Shown one piece after another: positions 6,205 to 12,601 of a stretch of DNA of 13,767 nt. The notes under the pieces were generated by a model. That model did not search any database, had not been told where the DNA came from, and saw only the letters and a program-made list of their open reading frames with translations. A program made the translations under genes and the position numbers. This DNA is from Nanobdellota archaeon (lineage in GTDB: Archaea; Nanobdellota; Nanobdellia; Pacearchaeales; GW2011-AR1), in contig DAOWJD010000026.1 of the NCBI GenBank assembly GCA_030640565.1, positions 1 through 13,767 of the forward strand, read 5' to 3'. Positions within the stretch are counted from its first letter, which is position 1. Every line of letters begins with the position of its first letter.

Positions 6205-6361
6205 TAACTTTAAAAACCAACTTTCATTAATCCAAATATGACAATTAAAATCAGTCAGTGTCGGCACATCTAAAGATTTTAATAGCTTTGCTTCTATGCT
6301 TAAATTAATGAGGGAACTGAACACAAGTGTAAGGTTTATTCCTTCCACCCTTTCAAACTAA
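6205..6361 (+). pseudogene. Decayed partial copy of the tRNA-His locus
   Basis: This stretch follows the region before and through tRNA-His in the same order: a TATA-like CTTTAAAAACC (upstream copy CTTAAAAACCC), an ATGA 32-33 nt later, TCGGCA (6261-6266; 4424-4429), TAGCTTTGCT (6283-6292; 4449-4458), and the 14-base tRNA 3' end (6340-6353; 4557-4570). About 50 bp of the tRNA body is missing, so it cannot make a tRNA. The stretch also holds an open frame without a start codon (6242-6361, ending FIPSTLSN and a TAA one base before the next gene). The matching frame across the tRNA locus gives similar residues, as expected from DNA homology. Alternatives are a frameshifted small gene or chance similarity. 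Confidence 0.5.
6340..6353 (+). repeat. Direct repeat copy 2, matching the tRNA-His 3' end
   Basis: An exact 14-base match (TCCTTCCACCCTTT) to 4557-4570, ending 9 bases before the next gene's ATG. The ten bases before it also resemble the tRNA T arm. Confidence 0.65.
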
Positions 6362-6362
6362 A

Positions 6363-7088
6363 ATGAAAAAAGAGCTTGTAAAGATTATAAGAGATATTGA
6401 AAAAGAAGAAAAAGTTAAGGTATTATTCTTGATAGAAAGTGGTAGTCGTGGTTGGGGTTGGGAAAGTGAGGATAGCGATTATGATGTTAGAGGAGTATTT
6501 ATACAAGATTACCTTAAATTTACTGAAATTAAAGAACAGATTGATCTGGAAAAGGGTGATTTAGATATAACTCTATGGGATTTAAGGAAGTTTTTCAGAT
6601 TGATGATCAAATCAAATCCTTCTGTGTGGGAATGGTTGAGTAGTGATATAATCTACCTTGAAAATCCCCTAAGAAGAAAATTAAAGAGGATTTTCCTTAA
6701 AAATTTTAGTAAATACTCTCTAAAAAAGCATTATGTTTCGATGGCTAAACAGAATTTTGATAAATATATAAATAATGAGAAAGAAAATGCTAATTTGAAG
6801 AAATATGTTTATGTATTAAGAAGTGTTGCCTGTGTGACTTGGATAGAGAAATACAAAACTCCTCCACCAAAAAATTACAAGAAAATACTAAAGCTACTTC
6901 CAAAATATGTTAAGGATTTTTTTGAGAAGGTGGTTAAAGACAAGAGAAAATCTGAGAATCTAGTTGGTCCAAGAAATAAGAAAGTTGAAAATTTTATTGA
7001 ATCTTACTTCGATAAAAACTTTGATAAAGATGGTTCTACTTTTAAAGCAGGAAAGTTAAATAAATTATTCAAGGATATTATAAAATGA
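6363..7088 (+). CDS. RlaP/YcgL-type nucleotidyltransferase
   Basis: 241 aa. The polymerase-beta-like nucleotidyltransferase core is at the N-terminus: ESGSRGWGWESEDSDYDVRG (about residues 25-44) has the GS motif followed by the two metal-binding aspartates of the SDxD pattern (D39, D41). The VRGVF continuation is typical of the RlaP/YcgL (PF10127, COG3541) group. A third acidic residue is available in LDITLWDLRKFF (about 67-78). The C-terminal half is helical and Lys-rich and probably binds nucleic acid. Members often sit near RNA ligase genes; here the neighbour is hisS, with a 4-bp ATGA overlap, and tRNA-His lies nearby, so an RNA substrate is plausible but unproven. No clear TATA box precedes it except a weak GGTTTATTCC at 6333-6342 inside the decayed tRNA copy. 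Confidence 0.85.
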   Translation: MKKELVKIIRDIEKEEKVKVLFLIESGSRGWGWESEDSDYDVRGVFIQDYLKFTEIKEQIDLEKGDLDITLWDLRKFFRLMIKSNPSVWEWLSSDIIYLENPLRRKLKRIFLKNFSKYSLKKHYVSMAKQNFDKYINNEKENANLKKYVYVLRSVACVTWIEKYKTPPPKNYKKILKLLPKYVKDFFEKVVKDKRKSENLVGPRNKKVENFIESYFDKNFDKDGSTFKAGKLNKLFKDIIK

Positions 7089-8224
7089 AAACAGATACTG
7101 TAAAAGGATTTAATGATTATCTTGGAAAGGATGCAAGAAAAAGAACAAGAATAATTGATATTATAAAAAAGCAATTCGCGCTTTATGGGTTTGAGCCAGC
7201 TGAAACTCCTATTATAGAATATGAAGAATTTGTAAGGGGAGAAAATCCTGATGACGAGGCTGTTTCTAATGTATTTAAATTACAAGACAGAGGGAAGAGA
7301 AAACTTGCATTAAGATATGAACTAACATTTCCCTTGAAAAGAATTGCTAAAGGAAGAAAACTCCCATATAAAAGATATCAAATAGGGCCTGTTTTCCGTG
7401 ATGAGCCTGTTGCAGCAAATAGATTTAGACAACTTACACAATGTGATGTAGATGTTATTGGGTCGACTATTAAAGATGAAGCAGAAGTTCTTGCTCTAGG
7501 TTATGATATCTTTAGTAAGAAATTAGGTGTAAAATTGACGATAGTTATCAATAACCGTAAACTTTTAAACGAGATTTTAGAAAAAGAAAAAATAAAAGAA
7601 AAAGACCGGGAACAAGTTATAAGGGAGATAGATAAACTTGATAAATTAGATGAAAAAGAGGTTAAAACGAATTTGAAAAAATTCAAAGCAGAAAAAATAG
7701 TAGATATATTAAAGAAACCAGAAAAATATTTTGAAAAATATTCTTCTTATAACGAAATAAAAGAACTAAAAAAATATTGCAAAGATTTTGGGATAAAAGT
7801 GATTTTTCAGCCTTCTCTTGCAAGAGGTCTTAGTTATTATGTTGGGAGTGTGTTTGAATTTAAATCAGAGGGAGAAAAAGGATCGATTTGTGGCGGAGGA
7901 ACATATCTTATTAACGGAATTCAAGCAACAGGTTGGTCTATTGGATTAGCTAGATTGACAAAAGCTGCAAAAATAAAAATGCCTGCTAGTGATTTTTTAA
8001 TTGTCTCACTAAACCAAGATAAAGAAGCTGTTGAGATTGTACAGAAACTTCGGAAAAAAAATCAAGTTGCAAGCATTTATTACGGAAAACCTTCAAAAGC
8101 CCTTGAATATGCTGATTCATATGATTTTCAGAAAGTTGTTTTTGTGGGAAGTAAAGAAGTAAAGGCAAAAAAGTTTAAAGTCAAGGATATGAAAACAAGG
8201 AAGGAGAGTGTTTTTAAGATATAG
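7085..8224 (+). CDS. hisS: Histidyl-tRNA synthetase
   Basis: 379 aa class II synthetase charging tRNA-His. Landmarks: the N-terminal GFNDYLGKDARKR (residues 8-20, family GxxD/motif 1 region), ALRYELTFPLKR (75-86, matching the family ALRPExT/LPYDLT region), motif 2 with FRDE at 104-107 and RFRQLTQCDVDVIG at 113-126, the histidine-specific ARGLSYYVGSVFEF (246-259), and motif 3 with GWSIGLARL (283-291). The insertion domain (about 150-235) is reduced and very Lys/Glu-rich. The C-terminal alpha/beta anticodon-binding domain (about 300-379) is short; the total is below the usual 420 or more. The start overlaps the nucleotidyltransferase stop (ATGA). The tRNA-His about 2.5 kb upstream carries the required G-1:C73. 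Confidence 0.96.
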   Translation: MKTDTVKGFNDYLGKDARKRTRIIDIIKKQFALYGFEPAETPIIEYEEFVRGENPDDEAVSNVFKLQDRGKRKLALRYELTFPLKRIAKGRKLPYKRYQIGPVFRDEPVAANRFRQLTQCDVDVIGSTIKDEAEVLALGYDIFSKKLGVKLTIVINNRKLLNEILEKEKIKEKDREQVIREIDKLDKLDEKEVKTNLKKFKAEKIVDILKKPEKYFEKYSSYNEIKELKKYCKDFGIKVIFQPSLARGLSYYVGSVFEFKSEGEKGSICGGGTYLINGIQATGWSIGLARLTKAAKIKMPASDFLIVSLNQDKEAVEIVQKLRKKNQVASIYYGKPSKALEYADSYDFQKVVFVGSKEVKAKKFKVKDMKTRKESVFKI

Positions 8225-8242
8225 GATATTTTAACATATAAA

Positions 8243-8252
8243 TTAATATAAA
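8243..8252 (+). promoter_or_regulatory. TATA box of the 138-aa gene
   Basis: TTAATATAAA is centred about 26 nt upstream of the ATG at 8274. Confidence 0.45.
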
Positions 8253-8265
8253 TCATCTCATAATC

Positions 8266-8273
8266 TTTTTTTT
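8266..8273 (+). terminator. Oligo-T terminator of hisS, touching the next ATG
   Basis: Eight T lie 41-49 nt after the hisS stop and directly before the ATG at 8274. The position also matches the expected start site of the next transcript, so stop and start signals overlap. Confidence 0.5.
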
Positions 8274-8690
8274 ATGTTAGCTTCAATAATTAATAATGAT
8301 GGGGATATTGAAGTTTTCTTAAATGATACTGAAGCAGGGCAATTAGATAAAATTTCTCTAAAAGGAGAGATTTTTGATTTTCAGGATATAAGAAAAAGAT
8401 ATTCTCTGGATATTAATATAGATAAAGAAAAATTAGAGAGAAAGTCTTCAGGCAAAATAGGTAGAGATATAAAAGAAAACACATACTTGTTATATATTGG
8501 TTCTTATTATTATCAACAATTACAAAATAAAGGTTGGATAGGTTGTAGATATGGAAATATAAAAATTGATGTTATAAAAGAAAGTGTTTTAGATAACTTT
8601 GAAGAATTCCAAGAAGAGTTTAAAAGAATAAAATTCAAGGAAGATAACAGAAGCAAAATAATTGAAAAGATGAAAAAAGAAGATTTGTAA
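8274..8690 (+). CDS. Uncharacterised 138-aa protein
   Basis: 138 aa, soluble, without a recognised domain. The first half alternates short beta-like stretches (MLASIINNDGDIEVFLND, KISLKGEIFDF). The middle is polar with a Tyr cluster (LLYIGSYYYQQLQNKGWIG at about 72-90), and the C-terminus is a charged amphipathic helix (about 100-138; NFEEFQEEFKRIKFKEDN). A leaderless TATA box supports the start. It is convergent with dph6 with only 2 bp between stop codons; a run of seven T at 8724-8730, inside dph6, is the nearest likely terminator for it. Function unknown. Confidence 0.7.
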   Translation: MLASIINNDGDIEVFLNDTEAGQLDKISLKGEIFDFQDIRKRYSLDINIDKEKLERKSSGKIGRDIKENTYLLYIGSYYYQQLQNKGWIGCRYGNIKIDVIKESVLDNFEEFQEEFKRIKFKEDNRSKIIEKMKKEDL

Positions 8691-8692
8691 TC

Positions 8693-9361
8693 TTATACCA
8701 ATTCAACTTCCATGCCCCAGGAATTTTTTTCTCCTGTGAAACTTGCCCCGGTAACTTTAAGTGGTTTTTCAAAGAGGGGGCAATCAAGCACAAAGGTTTC
8801 AAATTCACCACCTTCTCCCGCAGGATGTACTTTGTATTTTTCATACAGCTCGTGAATATTCTCAATAAATTCTTTATTAATTTCACGCCCAAGCCAAGAA
8901 GCATTTAAAGGATACGCCGAAACCGCTGTAATTATAACCTGAAAGTTGTTTTCTATTATTTCATTTAAATATTCGAATGCATCTTTGTTCCAGAGTGGTG
9001 TTAGAGATTTTAATTTTAATTTTTTGCATATAGTGTCGATTCTTGATTTTTGATAATTAGAATGAAGAGCTCCTGCAACAATACCTTGAATATTATATTT
9101 ATTAATCGCTATTTTAATTGCAGATTCAAGATCTTTAAGCTCTTTTTCTTTTTTTCCTTTTGTTTTTTTGACAATTAATGGGAGATTCATAACTTCTGAT
9201 TGATGTTTTGTCTTTTGTATCGAAGGAGTATGAAACATATAACTTTCTGGATTTTCAGATTCAATTGTGATTAGACACATAATGTCGTGCCCTTGCTTTT
9301 TTGCAAGATATGCAGACATACATGAATCTTTCCCTCCTGAAAAAAGAACAGCGACTTTCAT
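8693..9361 (-). CDS. dph6: Diphthine--ammonia ligase (Dph6-type ATP-PP loop enzyme)
   Basis: 222 aa, matching the archaeal Dph6/MJ0570 family that performs the last amidation step of diphthamide, the modified His of elongation factor aEF2, in the cytoplasm. The PP-loop signature SGGKDS is at residues 8-13. The family-specific segments GALHSNYQKSRID (97-109) and GEGGEFETFVLDCPLF (182-197) are present, as is PLW(NK)D at about 122-127. Length equals that of the single-domain archaeal form, without the RidA-like extension seen in eukaryotes. A minus-strand TATA-like CTTAAAAACT at 9381-9390 sits about 24 nt upstream of the ATG, giving a leaderless message. It is convergent with the hypothetical gene to its left. 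The Dph1/2 and Dph5 genes are not in this window. Confidence 0.95.
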   Translation of the reverse strand: MKVAVLFSGGKDSCMSAYLAKKQGHDIMCLITIESENPESYMFHTPSIQKTKHQSEVMNLPLIVKKTKGKKEKELKDLESAIKIAINKYNIQGIVAGALHSNYQKSRIDTICKKLKLKSLTPLWNKDAFEYLNEIIENNFQVIITAVSAYPLNASWLGREINKEFIENIHELYEKYKVHPAGEGGEFETFVLDCPLFEKPLKVTGASFTGEKNSWGMEVELV

Positions 9362-9380
9362 AGAGGATATAGGAAGAAAG

Positions 9381-9390
9381 AGTTTTTAAG
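9381..9390 (-). promoter_or_regulatory. TATA box of dph6
   Basis: The minus strand reads CTTAAAAACT, centred about 24 nt from the dph6 ATG. Confidence 0.5.
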
Positions 9391-9456
9391 ATTGGTTGTA
9401 ATTAGAATTATATAAGTGAATAGGATAGATAAGAAAATTGGTTTTTAGAACATAAA

Positions 9457-9466
9457 TGTTTATTAA
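9457..9466 (+). promoter_or_regulatory. TATA box of the 92-aa gene
   Basis: TGTTTATTAA is centred about 27 nt upstream of the ATG at 9488. Confidence 0.4.
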
Positions 9467-9487
9467 GGGCATAACAATCAAAATTTT

Positions 9488-9766
9488 ATGTTAGGTATAA
9501 ATGATGATTATTTTTCTGAAACGATTGATCTTATGAGTCATTACAATTTTTTAAAAAAGACCAAGCCAAATAATAAATATTTGCGATTAGTGGAGTTTGA
9601 TAGAAACAAAATAGTTTCACTTAAACCCAAATTTTGGAAAAAATTTGGTCCAAAAGACAAAACAACACCTAATTACAAGTTCCATACTTTTGCAAATGCT
9701 AATAAACGCTTAAAAATAGTTCTAGAGAAAGCAAAGAAAAAAGGATTGGTTTCTAAATTTCATTAA
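9488..9766 (+). CDS. Small basic uncharacterised protein
   Basis: 92 aa, strongly basic in the C-terminal two-thirds (KPKFWKKFGPKDKTTPNYKF, then ANKRLKIVLEKAKKKG). It has an acidic N-terminus (MLGINDDYFSETIDLMSHYN). The charge suggests nucleic acid or ribosome contact, but no domain is recognised. TATA spacing supports the start. It converges on the next gene with stop codons touching (9764-9766 and 9767-9769). A T6 run at 9785-9790, inside the opposing gene, could end its transcript. Confidence 0.65.
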   Translation: MLGINDDYFSETIDLMSHYNFLKKTKPNNKYLRLVEFDRNKIVSLKPKFWKKFGPKDKTTPNYKFHTFANANKRLKIVLEKAKKKGLVSKFH

Positions 9767-10156
9767 TCAAATTTCAAAATATTGTTTTTTACGTTCTGCA
9801 GGAGTCCAACGAACACCACCACCCATTGCACCTGTTAGTGTAACAAGACTACCAATAGTACCATCAATAACTAATAAACCTAGATTATGGGCCATATTTT
9901 TATAATTTGGTTTTCTTGCCTTAATCTTGTCTGCTTCTGCAATACATTCTTTTAAAGAAGCGTCTAATGCAAAATCCCATATTTCATCATTGAAACGCCC
10001 TCCTTGTTTCATTTCCCAAATTAATGAATTTGTGGGTTCATATCTATAAATAAAAAATTCCCTTTCTTCAGGATTGTGGTTAAGTTTTCGTGTTGCTAAT
10101 CGAAGAACTTTTCTTTCATTACTATTTGTTAAAAGGTATTTTGAGATTAAATTCAT
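9767..10156 (-). CDS. Uncharacterised 129-aa protein with Gly-rich hydrophobic C-terminal segment
   Basis: 129 aa. The N-terminal part is basic (SNERKVLRLATRKLNHNPEE), then aromatic (FFIYRYEPTNSLIWEMKQGG). The later segment LGLLVIDGTIGSLVTLTGAM followed by GGGVRW (about residues 92-117) is small-residue-rich and hydrophobic with GxxxG-like spacing, possibly a membrane-inserting hairpin or a tightly packed core. No known family is recognised. A minus-strand TATA box at 10178-10187 (CTTTAAATAC) sits about 26 nt upstream, so it has its own promoter although scpA lies just upstream on the same strand (34-bp gap). Function unknown. Confidence 0.65.
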   Translation of the reverse strand: MNLISKYLLTNSNERKVLRLATRKLNHNPEEREFFIYRYEPTNSLIWEMKQGGRFNDEIWDFALDASLKECIAEADKIKARKPNYKNMAHNLGLLVIDGTIGSLVTLTGAMGGGVRWTPAERKKQYFEI

Positions 10157-10177
10157 AAATTTATTGAAAATTAATAG

Positions 10178-10187
10178 TATTTAAAGT
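10178..10187 (-). promoter_or_regulatory. TATA box of the 129-aa gene
   Basis: The minus strand reads CTTTAAATAC, about 26 nt from the ATG at 10156 and squeezed into the 34-bp gap after scpA. Confidence 0.45.
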
Positions 10188-10190
10188 TTT

Positions 10191-11075
10191 CTAATCAAAC
10201 AAACTGCCCAGAGGATTTTCAAAATCTTTGTTAATCTTTTCAAGTCTCTTTTTCTTTTCAGAGTCGAGCTCTTCAATTTTCTGCTCGACTTCTTCTTTCA
10301 AATCTGCAAACGGATCTGGGTTGTGTTTAAAGTAAATCTCTTTAATCCAAATATAAAATTCATCAAAGTGTTCTTCTTGCTCAAGCCAGACTTTTTTCTG
10401 GTGGTCGAGATGGAGAAGCGAAGAGAAAGAAATTATTCTTTCCTCTTTATCATGGCCTATAAAATCTGTAAAAGAAACCCTTTTCTTTTTCTCGTTCTCT
10501 TGAAAATGTTTTATAAGGTTTTCATGGATATTCTTTATTTTACTTTTTATACTAAATCCTTTTTTTGGTAAGGAGAAAGCAGTTTCTCTGAGGGCGTTCT
10601 TATTTATTATTTCTTTTTTAATTCTTCTGTTCTCTGTTGAGATTGCTTTATCAAGGGAATCTATAAGCTCCTGAAGAGTTACTTTTTTGAATCTCGGCAT
10701 AGGACTTCTAGGAATTAATTCTGGTATTGGTTCATCAAGTTCAATTCTCTCAAAAACATGTGCTTTTTCCTCTTTTTTTCCAAATAAAATCTCATCTATA
10801 TCTTTTATGTGTTTATTTAAGAGAATTTCAGATTTAATTCTTAGTAAAAGCGATGCAGCTAGAAGAACCTTTCCTGAAACAAAGAAATCTGCTTCCTCAA
10901 GTTCATTAATTTTTTCAAGAAATCTACCGGTAAGAATTATAATATTAATATCCCATGGGTCTAACTGCTCTGTATTAATCAAATCATAAATAATTTCCTG
11001 CCATCCAATCTCTCTATTGAATAAAATATTGTGAATCTGCTCTTGTTTTGAGTGATTATCTACCTCTTTATCCAT
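10191..11075 (-). CDS. scpA: Segregation and condensation protein A (kleisin)
   Basis: 294 aa. ScpA is the kleisin subunit that bridges the two heads of the SMC dimer in chromosome condensation and segregation. The N-terminal SMC-neck-binding domain shows GWQEIIYDLINTEQLDPWDI (about residues 24-43; DPWDI is the family hallmark) and the helix VLLAASLLLRIKSEILL (70-86). The middle is a charged linker. The C-terminal winged helix that contacts the SMC head shows VSFTDFIGHDKEERIISFSS then LLHLDHQKKVWLEQEEHFDE. After it comes a Glu/Lys coiled coil (about 262-284). Length is slightly above the usual 230-270. A minus-strand TATA box at 11095-11104 fixes the start. Neither smc nor scpB is adjacent in the window. 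Confidence 0.92.
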   Translation of the reverse strand: MDKEVDNHSKQEQIHNILFNREIGWQEIIYDLINTEQLDPWDINIIILTGRFLEKINELEEADFFVSGKVLLAASLLLRIKSEILLNKHIKDIDEILFGKKEEKAHVFERIELDEPIPELIPRSPMPRFKKVTLQELIDSLDKAISTENRRIKKEIINKNALRETAFSLPKKGFSIKSKIKNIHENLIKHFQENEKKKRVSFTDFIGHDKEERIISFSSLLHLDHQKKVWLEQEEHFDEFYIWIKEIYFKHNPDPFADLKEEVEQKIEELDSEKKKRLEKINKDFENPLGSLFD

Positions 11076-11094
11076 TGAACATAAAGGAAGTTAG

Positions 11095-11104
11095 TTTTTA
11101 TAAA
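11095..11104 (-). promoter_or_regulatory. TATA box of scpA
   Basis: The minus strand reads TTTATAAAAA, centred 25 nt upstream of the scpA ATG. Confidence 0.55.
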
Positions 11105-11129
11105 TTTGATGCAGATAAAATAAACTTAA

Positions 11130-11172
11130 GTAGTGCCTAAAAATCATTCTAAATATTTATTGTAGTGCCTAA
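11130..11172 (+). repeat. Two direct copies of GTAGTGCCTAA
   Basis: Identical 11-mers at 11130-11140 and 11162-11172, 32 bp apart (about three helical turns). A third partial copy, TGCCTAAAA (11328-11336, matching 11134-11142), lies inside the hairpin before the integrase gene. They could be binding sites for the recombinase or for a regulator. Confidence 0.45.
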
Positions 11173-11251
11173 TATCTTTAAATTTTGAAAAAGAAATTAC
11201 TACTTTAGTATAATCATCGGCTGTCATTTTTTAAGAGTAACAAGAACGAAA

Positions 11252-11261
11252 GATTTATATA
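11252..11261 (+). promoter_or_regulatory. Strong TATA box ahead of the inverted repeat
   Basis: GATTTATATA, preceded by a purine-rich BRE-like CGAAA, is one of the best promoter elements in the window. It is too far from the integrase (about 140 bp) and predicts a transcript starting near 11280-11285, just before the hairpin. Confidence 0.55.
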
Positions 11262-11295
11262 CTAGCGGGTCTTTCAATATTCATCACCTCTTTTT

Positions 11296-11350
11296 CCCCA
11301 GGATAGAGGTTTTGGGTTGCTATTTGTTGCCTAAAACATCTATCCCAGGG
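11296..11350. other. Imperfect 21-bp inverted repeat with 13-nt spacer: candidate structured RNA or recombination site
   Basis: The arms 11296-11316 and 11330-11350 pair at 18 of 21 positions (one G-T, three mismatches; the core GGATAGA/TCTATCC is perfect), around the spacer TTGCTATTTGTTG. The gene-free stretch 11076-11399 holds this element, two TATA boxes for plus-strand transcription, the scpA promoter and the 11-mer repeats; I see no protein gene in it. With its own promoter it could be a small non-coding RNA. Next to a tyrosine recombinase it could equally be a core recombination site with two inverted arms, or an operator. It lacks C/D boxes, and I see no convincing H/ACA structure. Confidence 0.5.
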
Positions 11351-11363
11351 TTATATTTTACCC

Positions 11364-11377
11364 CTATATATTTAAAA
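11364..11377 (+). promoter_or_regulatory. TATA box of the integrase gene
   Basis: CTATATATTTAAAA, centred about 28-31 nt before the ATG at 11400. It supports that ATG rather than the TTG at 11391. Confidence 0.55.
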
Positions 11378-11399
11378 AGGCATAAACCCTTTGTATTCT

Positions 11400-12554
11400 A
11401 TGAAAGAAACTATTGAAAAGCATCGGCACGGAGAGTTAATGCTTGTCAAAGATAGACTCAATTCAAAAGAAAAAAAGATATTAGGGGATTATGTTATTTA
11501 TCTTAATGGTGGTGCTTGTGAACAAAAGGTTCGGATAGTAGAGAGGCAGCTGTTAATGATTAGAGATATTTCTGGTGTTTCTTATGATAAATGGGATTTA
11601 ACTAAACTAAGGAAATTCTTGGCTGTTTTAAATAAAAGCGAATTAGCAAACGCAACAAAAAACGACATCAAGAAGCATTTTAAGAGATTTCTAAAAGAGC
11701 AGTATGAGGATTGGAGTTTAAGATTTAGAAATCTGAAAGATATTAGGTGCGGAAAAGATGTGAATGTTGAAAAAATAAATGCCAACACTATCTTGCAGCC
11801 AGGAGAACTTGAAAAACTTATAAGAGGTGTTGAAACTCTAAAATTCAAAGCATTAATAATTCTTCTTTATGAAAGTGGAGCAAGACCAAAAGAAGTTTTA
11901 ACAGCAAGATGGAAAGACTTGGATTTGGAAAATGGTGATATTCAACTTATTTCTACAAAGAACAAAACAGCGAGGAATAATCCAATCAAAGAGAGCATTA
12001 TTCATTTAAGGAGATTTAAACAAGAATATCCTTATCCTGATGTGCAGCCAAATGATTTTATTTTTCCTTCACAGACAGATAGGAAAGAACATTTTTCAGT
12101 TAATTATTTCAGTGTGGTATTCAGGAAACTTTCAATAAAGGTTTTAGGGAGAGCTTTATTTCCTTACATTCTAAGGCATACCCGAGCTACTGAATTGCAG
12201 AAAGTTCTCACACCAAAAATTTATGAGAAGTTTATGGATCATAGTATTGAAATGGCTTCAAGATATTCTCACTTAAATAAGGATGATGTCCGAGAGCAAT
12301 TGCTTGAAAAAGTTTATCACATAGAAGAACCGACAGAAAAAGAGAAAGAGGGGATTAAAACATTAAAAAAAGAAATGAGATTAATAAGAAAACGGATGGA
12401 AATGTTTGAGGACATGGTTAAGACTATTGCTCCAAAGGGAAAAATGGCTATTCTAAATAAGAAGGGCGACTACACTATAATTGAGCATGAAAATAAACCT
12501 TCCAAATTTACTAAAATTTCTAAGAAGGAATTTGGAAAGTTGATAAAAAAATAA
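11400..12554 (+). CDS. Tyrosine recombinase/integrase (XerA-like)
   Basis: 384 aa from the ATG favoured by the TATA position. The N-terminal SAM-like core-binding domain (about residues 25-115) precedes the catalytic domain (about 130-300). Catalytic residues: R162 in ESGARPKEV, a beta-hairpin Lys (K187 or K189 in STKNKTARNN), R259 in YILRHTRATEL, H281 in FMDHSIEM, and nucleophile Y289 in SRYSHL. The first His of the HxxR box is Tyr256, a substitution known among archaeal recombinases. A C-terminal extension has a coiled coil (about 315-342) followed by a Lys-rich tail. Two jobs are possible: integration of a mobile element, or dif-type chromosome dimer resolution. The flanking repeats and the following genes favour the element. 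Close to, but not adjacent to, any tRNA target in the window. Confidence 0.92.
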   Translation: MKETIEKHRHGELMLVKDRLNSKEKKILGDYVIYLNGGACEQKVRIVERQLLMIRDISGVSYDKWDLTKLRKFLAVLNKSELANATKNDIKKHFKRFLKEQYEDWSLRFRNLKDIRCGKDVNVEKINANTILQPGELEKLIRGVETLKFKALIILLYESGARPKEVLTARWKDLDLENGDIQLISTKNKTARNNPIKESIIHLRRFKQEYPYPDVQPNDFIFPSQTDRKEHFSVNYFSVVFRKLSIKVLGRALFPYILRHTRATELQKVLTPKIYEKFMDHSIEMASRYSHLNKDDVREQLLEKVYHIEEPTEKEKEGIKTLKKEMRLIRKRMEMFEDMVKTIAPKGKMAILNKKGDYTIIEHENKPSKFTKISKKEFGKLIKK

Positions 12555-12567
12555 TTCTCTTTTTCTA

Positions 12568-12578
12568 AAAAAATAAAT
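12568..12578 (+). promoter_or_regulatory. Possible TATA box of the 64-aa gene
   Basis: AAAAAAATAAA lies about 27 nt before the ATG at 12602, in the 47-bp gap after the integrase gene. It is poor in sequence character, so read-through from the integrase is also possible. Confidence 0.35.
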
Positions 12579-12601
12579 CGGATTGAAGATTTGATTACAA
12601 A

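Noticed and set aside
6070..6348. Minus-strand 92-codon frame across the decayed tRNA copy
   Set aside because: It spans the end of the 266-aa gene and the duplicated non-coding stretch and has no recognisable domain or TATA box.
6162..6348. Split or intron-bearing tRNA from GTGGAAG (6162-6168) pairing with CTTCCAC (6342-6348)
   Set aside because: The acceptor strands match, but no D arm or anticodon arm can be drawn, and the 5' part lies inside the 266-aa gene.
10323..10989. Plus-strand open frames across scpA
   Set aside because: They are antisense to a well-supported ScpA with conserved motifs, and their translations are low-complexity Phe/Leu/Ser-rich sequence with no promoter at the start.
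11208..11225. Archaeal dif site, because of a TATAATC...CGGC string
   Set aside because: The spacing differs from the Pyrococcus-type dif site as I recall it, and there are no inverted 11-bp arms.
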